Assembly (NCBI RefSeq): GCF_018918125.1
Contig: NZ_JAHLQA010000027.1
Span: forward strand, 62,001-126,000
Source of the DNA: Blautia sp. MSJ-19
GTDB taxonomy: Bacteria > Bacillota > Clostridia > Lachnospirales > Lachnospiraceae
DNA length: 64,000 bases
Direction: 5' to 3'
The position numbers and the translations under genes were made by a program. Numbering within the stretch: position 1 is the stretch's first letter; the number at the start of each line of letters is the position of its first letter. This document shows, piece after piece, positions 52,080-61,500 of this stretch. The notes beneath the pieces were generated by a model. The model was not told the DNA's origin and searched no databases. It saw nothing but the letters and a program-made list of their open reading frames with translations.

Positions 52080-54625
52080 CAAAAAACTTGATTAATCCCC
52101 ATTTTTCTCACATAATCAATCCATTCATAAATATCCTCAATATCATATAAAGAATTCATATCATCATCTGTTGCCTTCTTTAGTGCCAAAGTCATCAAAG
52201 CATATTCGTTTTCCAACAATGTATCAAATACCCCTTGATCATCTGTGTTTATTGAAACGCAGATATTTTCACCTGGGTTTGTTTCTTTCAACTTTCTAGA
52301 ATTAAATCTTAAAATCGGATGTTCTTCATACTTCTTTATTGTGCCAATTAAGTAATTTGAAGATGGATTTGTTTCAATGCCAATTCCCTGACAAGCAAGT
52401 TCTGAAATCATTTTATCCTGCACAGCACGGACTAATTTAATATATTCCTTCGTTATTTTAAATTCAGTTATTTCATCTCCTTTTTCCCGAACCTTTTTAT
52501 TAAAATGATAATAATAATACAAATCCCTATACCGCTTATTTCTTCGAAGATCATTATCTACACGTGGGTTAAAACGAAATCTATCGAAATAGACCAATTC
52601 CGTTTTGCTCAAAGCTGTATTAAATTCTTTTTCTTCTAATCTATAGCTCTGAGGATTGTCTCCTCTTAACTTCCAGCTTTGATAATATTCATGTATTGAT
52701 GGACAGGTACCATTTCTAATATTGTTCTCATAAATTTCTTTATACAATGATGTATACTTTTCAATCATTTTCGTTTTTAACTTTTCTTCTAATGAACAGC
52801 CTAATTCGCCAGACTTACAATACAACCAGACAATATCATCCAAAAGAATTTGTTTTGAAAGAACAACCTTATATCCCTTCATTTCATAATATTTTTCAGG
52901 AGAGATTCCAAGAGCTAAAGCATGTCCCAACCTGCTGCCCCTCCGAAAATTACAAAACAGCAATACTTCATCAATTGCCCGTAAACCATCCGGAATATCA
53001 AAGAAATCCTCACCAACATGATATGTCATTTGAAGGTTTTGTACATCATCACAATTATGAAAGCAAGAGCCATTTTCAGTCTTCACTCTTTTCGCAGTTA
53101 AATAACGATATACCTGTCCAAATACTTCTGGGCGACACGCAATTTCACTGGAGCATGCATCAATCCCTTTAATATGTCGATTAATCTCTCCATTTTTGTC
53201 TAACATCGCCACTATACTTCTTGCCTGGCGCGCTGCCATTTTGCGTACGTTATTATTTCGCGGCACTCCATCCTTAAATGATTCATCAAACAATTTCGGA
53301 AAATGTAAAACATATATCAACTTGCCATATCCATCATTTACAGGTTCTGATTTTACAATGTGCTCATATTTTTTCAAACTTTTAATCAATTTTGCAGAAG
53401 TATTTTTCGGACAAATTCTTGCTTCTAATGAAAGCACATTTTTCTTTGACAAAGATTCATTCAATGCCAAACGCACTAATTCATCCTCATATGGCTTATG
53501 CCCTTCAATAAAATACTCTTTTCGATCCTGATAATCTGAAAAATTGGCAAATCCAATTTTTTTATTGTTCTGAATCAATTCCCCCCTGAAATCTGTTCGC
53601 ATAATTAAATAAGCATAAAATACATTTTTTTGATATCTATCAAAATGTCCTGTTAAAACACTTCTATAACAGCAATATAAAAACTTACGCTCTCCAGCCA
53701 ATAACCGACACACATCTTCGTTGTACTTCATCATTTCATTTTCCAACGCATAATCTAAAACCACCCCATTAATTTCAGCTCCATAAAGATTCCCAGCCAT
53801 AACAATCAGATTTTGAATATCACTTGTTATTTCCCGTAATGATATTCCTTTTTCAACTTTTTTCACCAATACTTCTGCATTTTCAAACATATATGTATTT
53901 TCTTTCAGCAAGAAAAATAAATATACTCTGTACAAAGCAGCTCTCAGACACTCCGTATAAAAATCCTCTTTTTCACCTCTTTTATCAAAACTGTCATTAC
54001 GCTGTATCTGCATAGTTTTTGTTATTTTCTTAAACTCAGTGTTTCTTCCTGAAATATGATTCATCAAGCATAACCAGTTTAATTCAAAAATTTTTGTGGA
54101 ACCATTAAGATGAAAATGATTTTCCGCCACTCCCTGATTCAAAATATTATGTAATCTGACATTATCACTTCTAATAATTGGAAGCCAAGCAAAGTACTGG
54201 GTATTATATCCTTTTTTCCAGTCATCATACGCTAGGTATGCACAGGTAAAAAAATCCTGGCCAATCAGCAATGAAATTTCTCGCCAACGCAACAATTGAT
54301 CAAATTTACATTTTATCTCCTTTCCATCCAAATGCAGCATCTGATTCGCCAGAGAAAACACCAACTGAAATACTCCTATATTATTATTCAGATTATTTTT
54401 CCAACTATCAGTCTCTGTTTTCATTTGATTACACATAAACAAATAATTATTTTTACGCTCATCATCTGTTGCACACGAAAACACGTCAGCCGAATATCGC
54501 ATGTAAATGTCTTGGGCAATCTTACTATAGGAGCAGTAATCAACCAGTTCATTCTGACTTTTTACCACATACATATATGGAATTTTCTGAAATGCAATTT
54601 CTATATTTCCACGTTCTATATCCAT
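52079..54625 (-). CDS. rdrB: RdrB-like adenosine deaminase of a RADAR anti-phage system
   Basis: 848 residues, the size of RADAR RdrB and far longer than metabolic adenosine deaminase. Deaminase motifs in order: ENHFHLNGS (H170, H172; zinc ligands), YHVGEDF (H536, E539; zinc ligand and proton shuttle), RRGSRLGHALALG (H568), and SINTDDQG (D795/D796). Large helical insertions lie between them. In known RADAR, RdrB forms a cage with RdrA and deaminates adenosine in RNA and/or ATP to inosine during phage infection, halting growth. The ATG overlaps the rdrA stop (TAATG). The gene is A/T-rich relative to housekeeping genes here, consistent with transfer. Confidence 0.88.
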   Translation of the reverse strand: MDIERGNIEIAFQKIPYMYVVKSQNELVDYCSYSKIAQDIYMRYSADVFSCATDDERKNNYLFMCNQMKTETDSWKNNLNNNIGVFQLVFSLANQMLHLDGKEIKCKFDQLLRWREISLLIGQDFFTCAYLAYDDWKKGYNTQYFAWLPIIRSDNVRLHNILNQGVAENHFHLNGSTKIFELNWLCLMNHISGRNTEFKKITKTMQIQRNDSFDKRGEKEDFYTECLRAALYRVYLFFLLKENTYMFENAEVLVKKVEKGISLREITSDIQNLIVMAGNLYGAEINGVVLDYALENEMMKYNEDVCRLLAGERKFLYCCYRSVLTGHFDRYQKNVFYAYLIMRTDFRGELIQNNKKIGFANFSDYQDRKEYFIEGHKPYEDELVRLALNESLSKKNVLSLEARICPKNTSAKLIKSLKKYEHIVKSEPVNDGYGKLIYVLHFPKLFDESFKDGVPRNNNVRKMAARQARSIVAMLDKNGEINRHIKGIDACSSEIACRPEVFGQVYRYLTAKRVKTENGSCFHNCDDVQNLQMTYHVGEDFFDIPDGLRAIDEVLLFCNFRRGSRLGHALALGISPEKYYEMKGYKVVLSKQILLDDIVWLYCKSGELGCSLEEKLKTKMIEKYTSLYKEIYENNIRNGTCPSIHEYYQSWKLRGDNPQSYRLEEKEFNTALSKTELVYFDRFRFNPRVDNDLRRNKRYRDLYYYYHFNKKVREKGDEITEFKITKEYIKLVRAVQDKMISELACQGIGIETNPSSNYLIGTIKKYEEHPILRFNSRKLKETNPGENICVSINTDDQGVFDTLLENEYALMTLALKKATDDDMNSLYDIEDIYEWIDYVRKMGINQVF

Positions 54626-57360
54626 TATTTACCCTCGTTGTATTTGCTATAAAGTTTCGCTATATTTTTATATTCCTCATTCAGTTCTTTTGTTATATCT
54701 AATTTAGGATTTTCTACTTCGTATTCCGCAACTCTTCGATAATAATCAAGCAAATAATTGCGTGTCTTTATAAAATCAGCATGCTCCTCAATTTTTTCAT
54801 CTTCATGTTTTAACTGATAACATTTCATATTATGAAGCATATTTCTAACATTTTTCATAACATTATCAGAAGATTTATTTATCAAATAAGTTGATACACT
54901 TTGTAGTGGCTCATTCGGAAGAATTTCAAACTTCAAAGAATCCATCATCTTTTTTACTTTATTTTGTTTTTGATTTTCCTCATATGATATAGATTCTTCT
55001 ATACTTCGTTGTAATAATTCTGCATATAGTTCGCTAATACTAATTACAACCTCTTCTCCATCTGAATCTCTCAATACTAAATTATTAAGTTTCTCTCTAA
55101 AATCCTCATTAATATATTCTCTGTAAAAGCGTTCTATATTTCTAAAAAATTGATCCACAACGGCTCTTGTCTTCCCACGCTCATCTTTGCTACCACCTTC
55201 TTTAGACTGTCTGTTTTTCCAACAGTATTCGTGGAATCTCATTATTAAATCTATATTAGAAAAAATTGTTCTAAAAGCTTGAATTTTGTTAAAATTATCA
55301 TTCTCAATCTTATCAGCAACTTTTTGAAATTCCACTTTACTAACTCCTAATATCTCTATATTTAACTTTTTGTATAAGCTTTCCAGGCTACAAATCCCAA
55401 CAATATAATTTTCCAAACATATTTGTACTGTATTATTTAATCTATAATTTGAAAAAATTATACATGTGTTGTATATATATCTAGGCATTGGTGGATTTTC
55501 TCCATTTGCCGGAACCCATACACAAATATTAGAGAAAAGTCCCAGTAACATCCAATTAATAATCTTATATTCTTTCTCCTTATAATTTTCAGTTAATTTT
55601 GATATATAATCTTTGTTAGAATCTAACAGTTCATTATTTATATTAAATGCATTTCCTATTTTTCTTGAAATAATATTATATACACTAATTGTTGAAAAGG
55701 CGAATCTGGATCTTACACTTTGATTTTCATCAGCTGGAAGCATATCATCAAATGAAGGTCCCCATATGTAACCACCTATGAATTTCCCAAAGGCTTCATT
55801 GCTTTTGCTTCTTTGCAACTTATTTAGTCTAATTGTATACAATATTTCGAACATATAAACAAATTTGTCTGCTTTTTTGTCAAACATGCTATTCTTATAT
55901 GTATTAAACCAATTCAATATCCAGAAAAAACAGTTTCCTGTTTCCATCTGAAAAGTTGCTGATGGAAGCTCATTTTTTTTATCAGTTTTTTTATAATGTT
56001 TATCCAACCAATACCAAACCTCTGAGTTTAACTGTAAATATGGCAACCTAATCGAATTCTGCACTTCTTTATAATTCTCCAACTGACAATTCTGTGGAAT
56101 CCATTCTTTTTCATAGTACTCCGTAAATTTCTCAATATTTTCCAGAAATTCACTATCGTTTTCCGGAACTTTCATATCTCCAAGAAGAATAATCAAATTC
56201 ACAGTGTCTCGTAAATTATCTGGTTGCAACCAGTTCATTTTTTCTTCATTCAATAAAAATCGCATTCCGGTTTTCATATATATCAAATCCAATAAAGAGG
56301 CATTCAATGAATTCGTCATCTTATCCTCATAAATAATTTCCTCATTTTTCTTCTGGTAGCTAATTTTCGCATTTTCTATATATCTTACATTTGGCAGATA
56401 AATCCTTCTCGACTTTGGAATCAATTTTGCAATATAACGCTCAGCCATATCTTTAACATCAATACTTGTGCCTGCAATCTTTCCTTGATTTTTCAAAACA
56501 TTACTATAATTTTTGAAGTTCTCTTCCTGCACACAAAGCTGCAATTGTTCCACTTTAAGTGCCATTACAATAACAATATCCGGAATAATCAAGTACTTTC
56601 GTATCTGTTCAGCCATTTTATATGCATTAGCATTGCACATGTCTAAATCATCGATCGCAATGAGAAGTTTTTTGGAAGTGTATCCTGTATGTGTTTCGTC
56701 TTTTAGCATATAATCCAAATATAGCTTTACTAATTTACTCAAATCCCGTCTTAACCGCAGGCTTTCTCCCATTTTCGATATTTTTTCTATACTTCCCTCA
56801 TAATCATATTCCTCTTCTAACATTTTTACAGGATCATTGAGAAGAGAAATATCCTTATATACTTTTTGGAATTCCTGTAATAATTGTTCTCTCTTATACT
56901 TATCAAATTGTTCCGGAAAGGCATCATACTTATCATAAAATTTACGGTAAAGTGAAGCAATAATAATATCTAAGACATTATGTACATTATCAAAAGCTGA
57001 GGGATCAATAACAATAGGTTCTGAGAAAATAGTATTTTTCACACTCTCGCACTGCTCAAATATAGCAACATTTTTTCGCCCCTTCCCCTCGTATACTTCT
57101 TTATCATATACTGCTTTAATAAAAGTAAACATTGCGCTGCTTTTACCTTCTCCTCTTTCTCCACAAAAAGCGATAATATTATTCTCAGTCTCTGCCTTCA
57201 TCCAATCTGCCAGGTTCTCCTTCTCATTATTTGCTACAATATCATCTAGCATGGCAGCAGCTTCCAGATATTGATTATAAAAAATGTCTTTTTCTTCAAT
57301 CTTATCTTTAAGACTTAATTTGAATTCCTGTCCTTTAATTACAGTTAATACTTTTTCCAT
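54625..57360 (-). CDS. rdrA: RdrA-like P-loop ATPase of a RADAR anti-phage system
   Basis: 911 residues, matching RdrA length. The N-terminal ATPase has Walker A FCGERGEGKSSAMFTF (~65-80) and Walker B KLLIAIDDLDMCN (~231-243), with sensor-like IVIVMALKVEQL after it: an AAA+/KAP-type core. The remaining ~600 residues are helical with no membrane segment. In RADAR, RdrA oligomerises and associates with RdrB; ATP binding and hydrolysis are needed for defence. AAGGAG lies 10 bases upstream of the ATG, 47 bases after the MBL gene. Very A/T-rich. Without the deaminase neighbour it would be called only KAP-like. Confidence 0.85.
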   Translation of the reverse strand: MEKVLTVIKGQEFKLSLKDKIEEKDIFYNQYLEAAAMLDDIVANNEKENLADWMKAETENNIIAFCGERGEGKSSAMFTFIKAVYDKEVYEGKGRKNVAIFEQCESVKNTIFSEPIVIDPSAFDNVHNVLDIIIASLYRKFYDKYDAFPEQFDKYKREQLLQEFQKVYKDISLLNDPVKMLEEEYDYEGSIEKISKMGESLRLRRDLSKLVKLYLDYMLKDETHTGYTSKKLLIAIDDLDMCNANAYKMAEQIRKYLIIPDIVIVMALKVEQLQLCVQEENFKNYSNVLKNQGKIAGTSIDVKDMAERYIAKLIPKSRRIYLPNVRYIENAKISYQKKNEEIIYEDKMTNSLNASLLDLIYMKTGMRFLLNEEKMNWLQPDNLRDTVNLIILLGDMKVPENDSEFLENIEKFTEYYEKEWIPQNCQLENYKEVQNSIRLPYLQLNSEVWYWLDKHYKKTDKKNELPSATFQMETGNCFFWILNWFNTYKNSMFDKKADKFVYMFEILYTIRLNKLQRSKSNEAFGKFIGGYIWGPSFDDMLPADENQSVRSRFAFSTISVYNIISRKIGNAFNINNELLDSNKDYISKLTENYKEKEYKIINWMLLGLFSNICVWVPANGENPPMPRYIYNTCIIFSNYRLNNTVQICLENYIVGICSLESLYKKLNIEILGVSKVEFQKVADKIENDNFNKIQAFRTIFSNIDLIMRFHEYCWKNRQSKEGGSKDERGKTRAVVDQFFRNIERFYREYINEDFREKLNNLVLRDSDGEEVVISISELYAELLQRSIEESISYEENQKQNKVKKMMDSLKFEILPNEPLQSVSTYLINKSSDNVMKNVRNMLHNMKCYQLKHEDEKIEEHADFIKTRNYLLDYYRRVAEYEVENPKLDITKELNEEYKNIAKLYSKYNEGK

Positions 57361-57407
57361 ACTGTATCTTCTCCTTCTTATTTAGTATATTCATAAAAAT
57401 TTTATCT

Positions 57408-58538
57408 TTATAATTCTAATTTATAATATCCATTTTCCCCTACTCTCACCTCCTTTTCCGAATATTCTTTTCTTAAGTGTTCTAATTTTTTATTACAATC
57501 ATAGTTAAATATCATTCTCTTACATTTCTCTGACCTGGCAAATTCCAAAAGTACATCCAAGTTTGGATGATCGTGTTTTTGCCCATCCGTTGAAAACAAA
57601 ACATTGTCCACATTTAATGCCTTTATTGTTTCTGTAGTTATGTTTTTATCAGATCCATGATGTGGCAATTTCACGCAATCAAATTTAATCCTATCCCATT
57701 GCGGAATTCTTTCAAGACACTGCTCGGCTACCGCATCTCCCAAAAACAATAAACGATATTTTTTGCTTTTTTTACTGGTATATTCTAAGTATAACGCAAT
57801 TGAAGATTTATTCGTGACACTAGGATCATTCGTTCCAGAAGCGAATCTCTTTGCTTTTTCGCTACTGCAAAAACGCTCAAAGGCTGTTCCATAACGCAGC
57901 GAATCTCCTTTTTCTTCCGGTAGATATTTTATATCTAAAAACTGATTCCACTTCTTTTCCAAATTTTCCAATTCACATTTTCCTGGATTCAATACACGTG
58001 CCGACAAATATGGGTCAGATAGCAAAACTGCATCTGCACTACTGTGCACCGCATTTCCCCCATAATGGCAATTCCATTTTTGTTTCCATCTCTTCTCCAG
58101 CAATTCTGTTAATGTTTGCCCTTGAGAATATCCAATGTCCATTCCTCTAACATTAGTTTCACAAACTACATTTAATTTACAGACTTCATTAAATACACTT
58201 TCCTCATCATTACGTGAAATCTGCTTTTTCTGCCCTGTAAATAAATGTTCGTAACCGTTATACCAGATTTCGCCTATTTCAATCTGAAGGTTTCCTCTCT
58301 CTAAAGCCTGAAGCAATGCAATAATTCCCATAATATGGTCATTATCAATATGTGTTACTACCAGTAAATCAATTTTTTTCCCTTGGGCTCCCAGCTTTTT
58401 CAAGCTGGAAGCTAAGGAATTCTCAAATGTGTCTTTAAATCCTCCATCTATAAGGATCCGATAATCAATCTCTTGAAAGGTAATTAATACACAATCTCCT
58501 GCTTTTGCCGGAAACAGTTCAATCTCTACTTCACTCAT
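57408..58538 (-). CDS. MBL-fold metallohydrolase (ComEC/Rec2-like) in RADAR operon
   Basis: 376 residues from the ATG at 58538, which overlaps the giant gene's stop by 8 bases and has GAGGGG upstream; the frame is open to 58592. All metal motifs are present: AKAGDCVLI and ILIDGG at the N-terminus, THIDNDHIMG (HxDxDH), the LLFLGDA strand, and KLPHHGSDKN, with DGQKHDHPN as the final His region. This is the ComEC C-terminal-domain type of MBL, soluble here, with a ~100-residue helical insertion between the second and third motifs. A nuclease or nucleotide phosphodiesterase activity is plausible. It is co-translated with the giant protein, so the two probably act together. Confidence 0.88.
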   Translation of the reverse strand: MSEVEIELFPAKAGDCVLITFQEIDYRILIDGGFKDTFENSLASSLKKLGAQGKKIDLLVVTHIDNDHIMGIIALLQALERGNLQIEIGEIWYNGYEHLFTGQKKQISRNDEESVFNEVCKLNVVCETNVRGMDIGYSQGQTLTELLEKRWKQKWNCHYGGNAVHSSADAVLLSDPYLSARVLNPGKCELENLEKKWNQFLDIKYLPEEKGDSLRYGTAFERFCSSEKAKRFASGTNDPSVTNKSSIALYLEYTSKKSKKYRLLFLGDAVAEQCLERIPQWDRIKFDCVKLPHHGSDKNITTETIKALNVDNVLFSTDGQKHDHPNLDVLLEFARSEKCKRMIFNYDCNKKLEHLRKEYSEKEVRVGENGYYKLEL

Positions 58539-61500
58539 CTTCCCCTCTTCGCTGTACAATTTTGCAAAAATCTTCACAGTACTCAATTCCAAACCTTCTT
58601 ACTGTTTCCCGAACGGGAATTTCTGTATCCGTTACTAAAGAAAGCGGGAGACTGTTTTCACTTAACAGCTGATTCCATATATTTATCAAAATTCTAGTCT
58701 CCGATTTTTCCAACTTATCCTTGGCTGTATGGCTTCCTGCTCCTGGAGTTAAAATACGTCCCATTATAGAAAGAGCTTTCATTATATGACTTTTTCCAAG
58801 GATCTGTACATGAAATTTTTCACAATCATCCCAACATCCACAACTCAAAAGAATACATTCTACAACCACTTGCAGGTCTCTGTTACAAGCTGTATGCATT
58901 TTAAGACCTTTGCACGTAATCTTAAGATTTTCTATCTGCTGGGGTGACAACTGACCACTAAATGCCTCATTCTCTTCTCCAAGATTGTTTTCTCCACGCA
59001 TCGACAGCTGATTTAACCGAAGCCAAAGGCCGTCTTTTTCTTTAGACGATAGCAACCACTCTTTTAACAGAATTTCCTGGTAGATAGAACTTCCACACCC
59101 AATCCCAAGCATTCTTGTCAGATGAACAGAAAGTGGTTTTGCTATATTTCCTAAAACATCATTTCCAGCTTTTCCCTCAATCACATCCAACAGTAAAATT
59201 GCAGAAATAACTGTAACTACATCCATTTGTTTTACACAATTCTTTTCTTCTGCTTTAAAACCAGACGCAAGGAATTTTCCTTCATTTTCAAGCCATGCGC
59301 CTAAAGTAAGCCGAATAAATTCATACAGTTCAGAAAAATTTAACTCGCTATGTATTTTCTTGGATGAAATACTGTATAAATATACCAATTGTTCTGAAGT
59401 ACGATTTGAATCCCGTAATAACTCATAATTCAATATTCCTTCATCTGCATCTTTTTCCGCCTGATCTTTCATACAGCGATAACGCTCAAAACATAGTGGA
59501 ACTTCCTTTTTAAACCTGAACAGATTTAATTTTCGAAATCTGCCCATGTCATCTTCGAGCGAAATATTTCCTATAGCATGGTATACCCAAGGTGTAAGGT
59601 GCAGAGACATTCTTCTCTCTCCATATGAAAAAGCAATAACACAATCCGCCTGTTTTTTACTGATTTCAATTGGAAGTACTATTTCCCTTTTACAGTCATA
59701 CTCTATTTCTGAATATAAATAAATCAAGTCACCTTTTGGATATAATTCAGCTAAATAACAATATCTTCCAGTTTCATCAGTTTCCACCATTGCAACAGGA
59801 ATTGCACGATATCTTGTTCCGTCTGTTTTCAAAACAGCGTACTTTTGTTCATTTTGCCATGTTCCAGTCAAAGATAGAAAACCGCTGCTGAGACATTTAG
59901 CAAATCTGTTTTTGCGTCTGGATAACCCTTCCCAAAGAGCTTCCAAAGAAACAAGTTTTGCCCTTGATGCCTTGGAAGCTGGAAGCCAGCGTAAAGCCAG
60001 ATTATCCTTTGTCCTGCATAAAATACCATCTGCTGCTTTTATGCAAAACAACATCTGAACCTCCACTCTGTCTTTTTCCAGAACCTCTTGCAGACCACTA
60101 TGCCAGCCATCCTCTTCTTTGTGAATCCAGAAACTTATTTTTTCTTCTTTCAGCTTGTTTACGACTACTGATGTTTTTTCGCCTTCAATTCCAGGCAAAA
60201 TATTCTGTGCCGGTATTCTGAAAATCGCTTTTCCTGCTCGTACTACAATTTCTTGTAAAGAGTTTCTCGCATTTCTCACGCCAACACATATACAACAAAC
60301 TTTGGTTCCACATGGCAATTCATCCATATTCGGCTGCTGATAATATACCCACGCCTCCAACATACCTTTTTGTACACGTACATTATTTACTGTCATTGGC
60401 AACGTCAAACTGCTTTTCTGCATCCATTTCTTATTTACACTGTCAAACAAATCCTCGCACAACCATTCTGCATTCTTCCACAGTTCTTTATGTGCAGGCT
60501 TGATTCGCACTGAATTCCATCCTGGAGCAGTCATAAACTTATTAGCAAAATTGACAAATAATACGTTACCACTTCGGATTTCCTTTCCTTCTTTCAGAAA
60601 GAATACGCCATTATCAGCAGTAATACAGGATAACTCCGAGTCTCTTAAATCCTCTTTTACTTTTATCGGCAGAACAACTGGCCACAAATCATCCCCTAAT
60701 ACAACTCCATCACCATCTATGCTCTTTACAGGCAGAAAAGTCTCCTTAACGCCCATTCCAGCTCTGCCGCCAAATTTTATGTCTTTCAGGATTAATTTTT
60801 TCTGATTTCCAGAAAAGCCTTCATCTTGACATAACTGTAATCTATCACCAGGCGACAGCATATCTGTCCATAAACCAGACAAAAGAACCTTTTTCTCACC
60901 TGCAAAGAGATATACAACAGGAATTTCTATTAATTTTCCAGGAAAGACTTCGATCCAGACAGTATTTTCTGTTATACCTGCAATTGGATATTCCCCATTT
61001 TCTTCAGGAAAGCCATTTTCAATAATGGATCTTACAGGAAAACCATACTTCAGGAATTCCTCCCTCTGATATCGCAGTTTTCCTCGTTTATCTGGGAAAA
61101 GAACGATTTCATCATATTTTTTCCCATCTGGCAATGGCCATGCTTCCAGATAATTTCTAGTTTCATTATAAAAAGCCGTTTTTCTGTCATGGTAATACCA
61201 GCGCCCTTTTTTCACGCGCTTAACAAGTTCTGAAATTTTTCCATCCCAGAAAGAAATCCGCTCCCAACCCACATTTTCTATTTTTTCACTTTGATTAAAA
61301 TAACGCAGTTCTGGCTTCTCTCCATCTTTCAGACCTAGTCTTGCCGAAGAAAATTTCCAATTGTCTTTTCTATGTATCTCTGTATTTTCATTTTTTTCTT
61401 CTTTTACCAGATACTCTACTCTCGGAATCGGTTCTAAAATTTTCTTTTCAAACAATGCTCTGTCGGATATCAAAATCTGAGGTAATCCAGCAACTGTGAA

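Noticed and set aside
54625-57360. Plain KAP NTPase or STAND protein rather than RdrA
   Set aside because: Length, lack of membrane insert and direct TAATG coupling to an RdrB-like deaminase make RdrA the better call.
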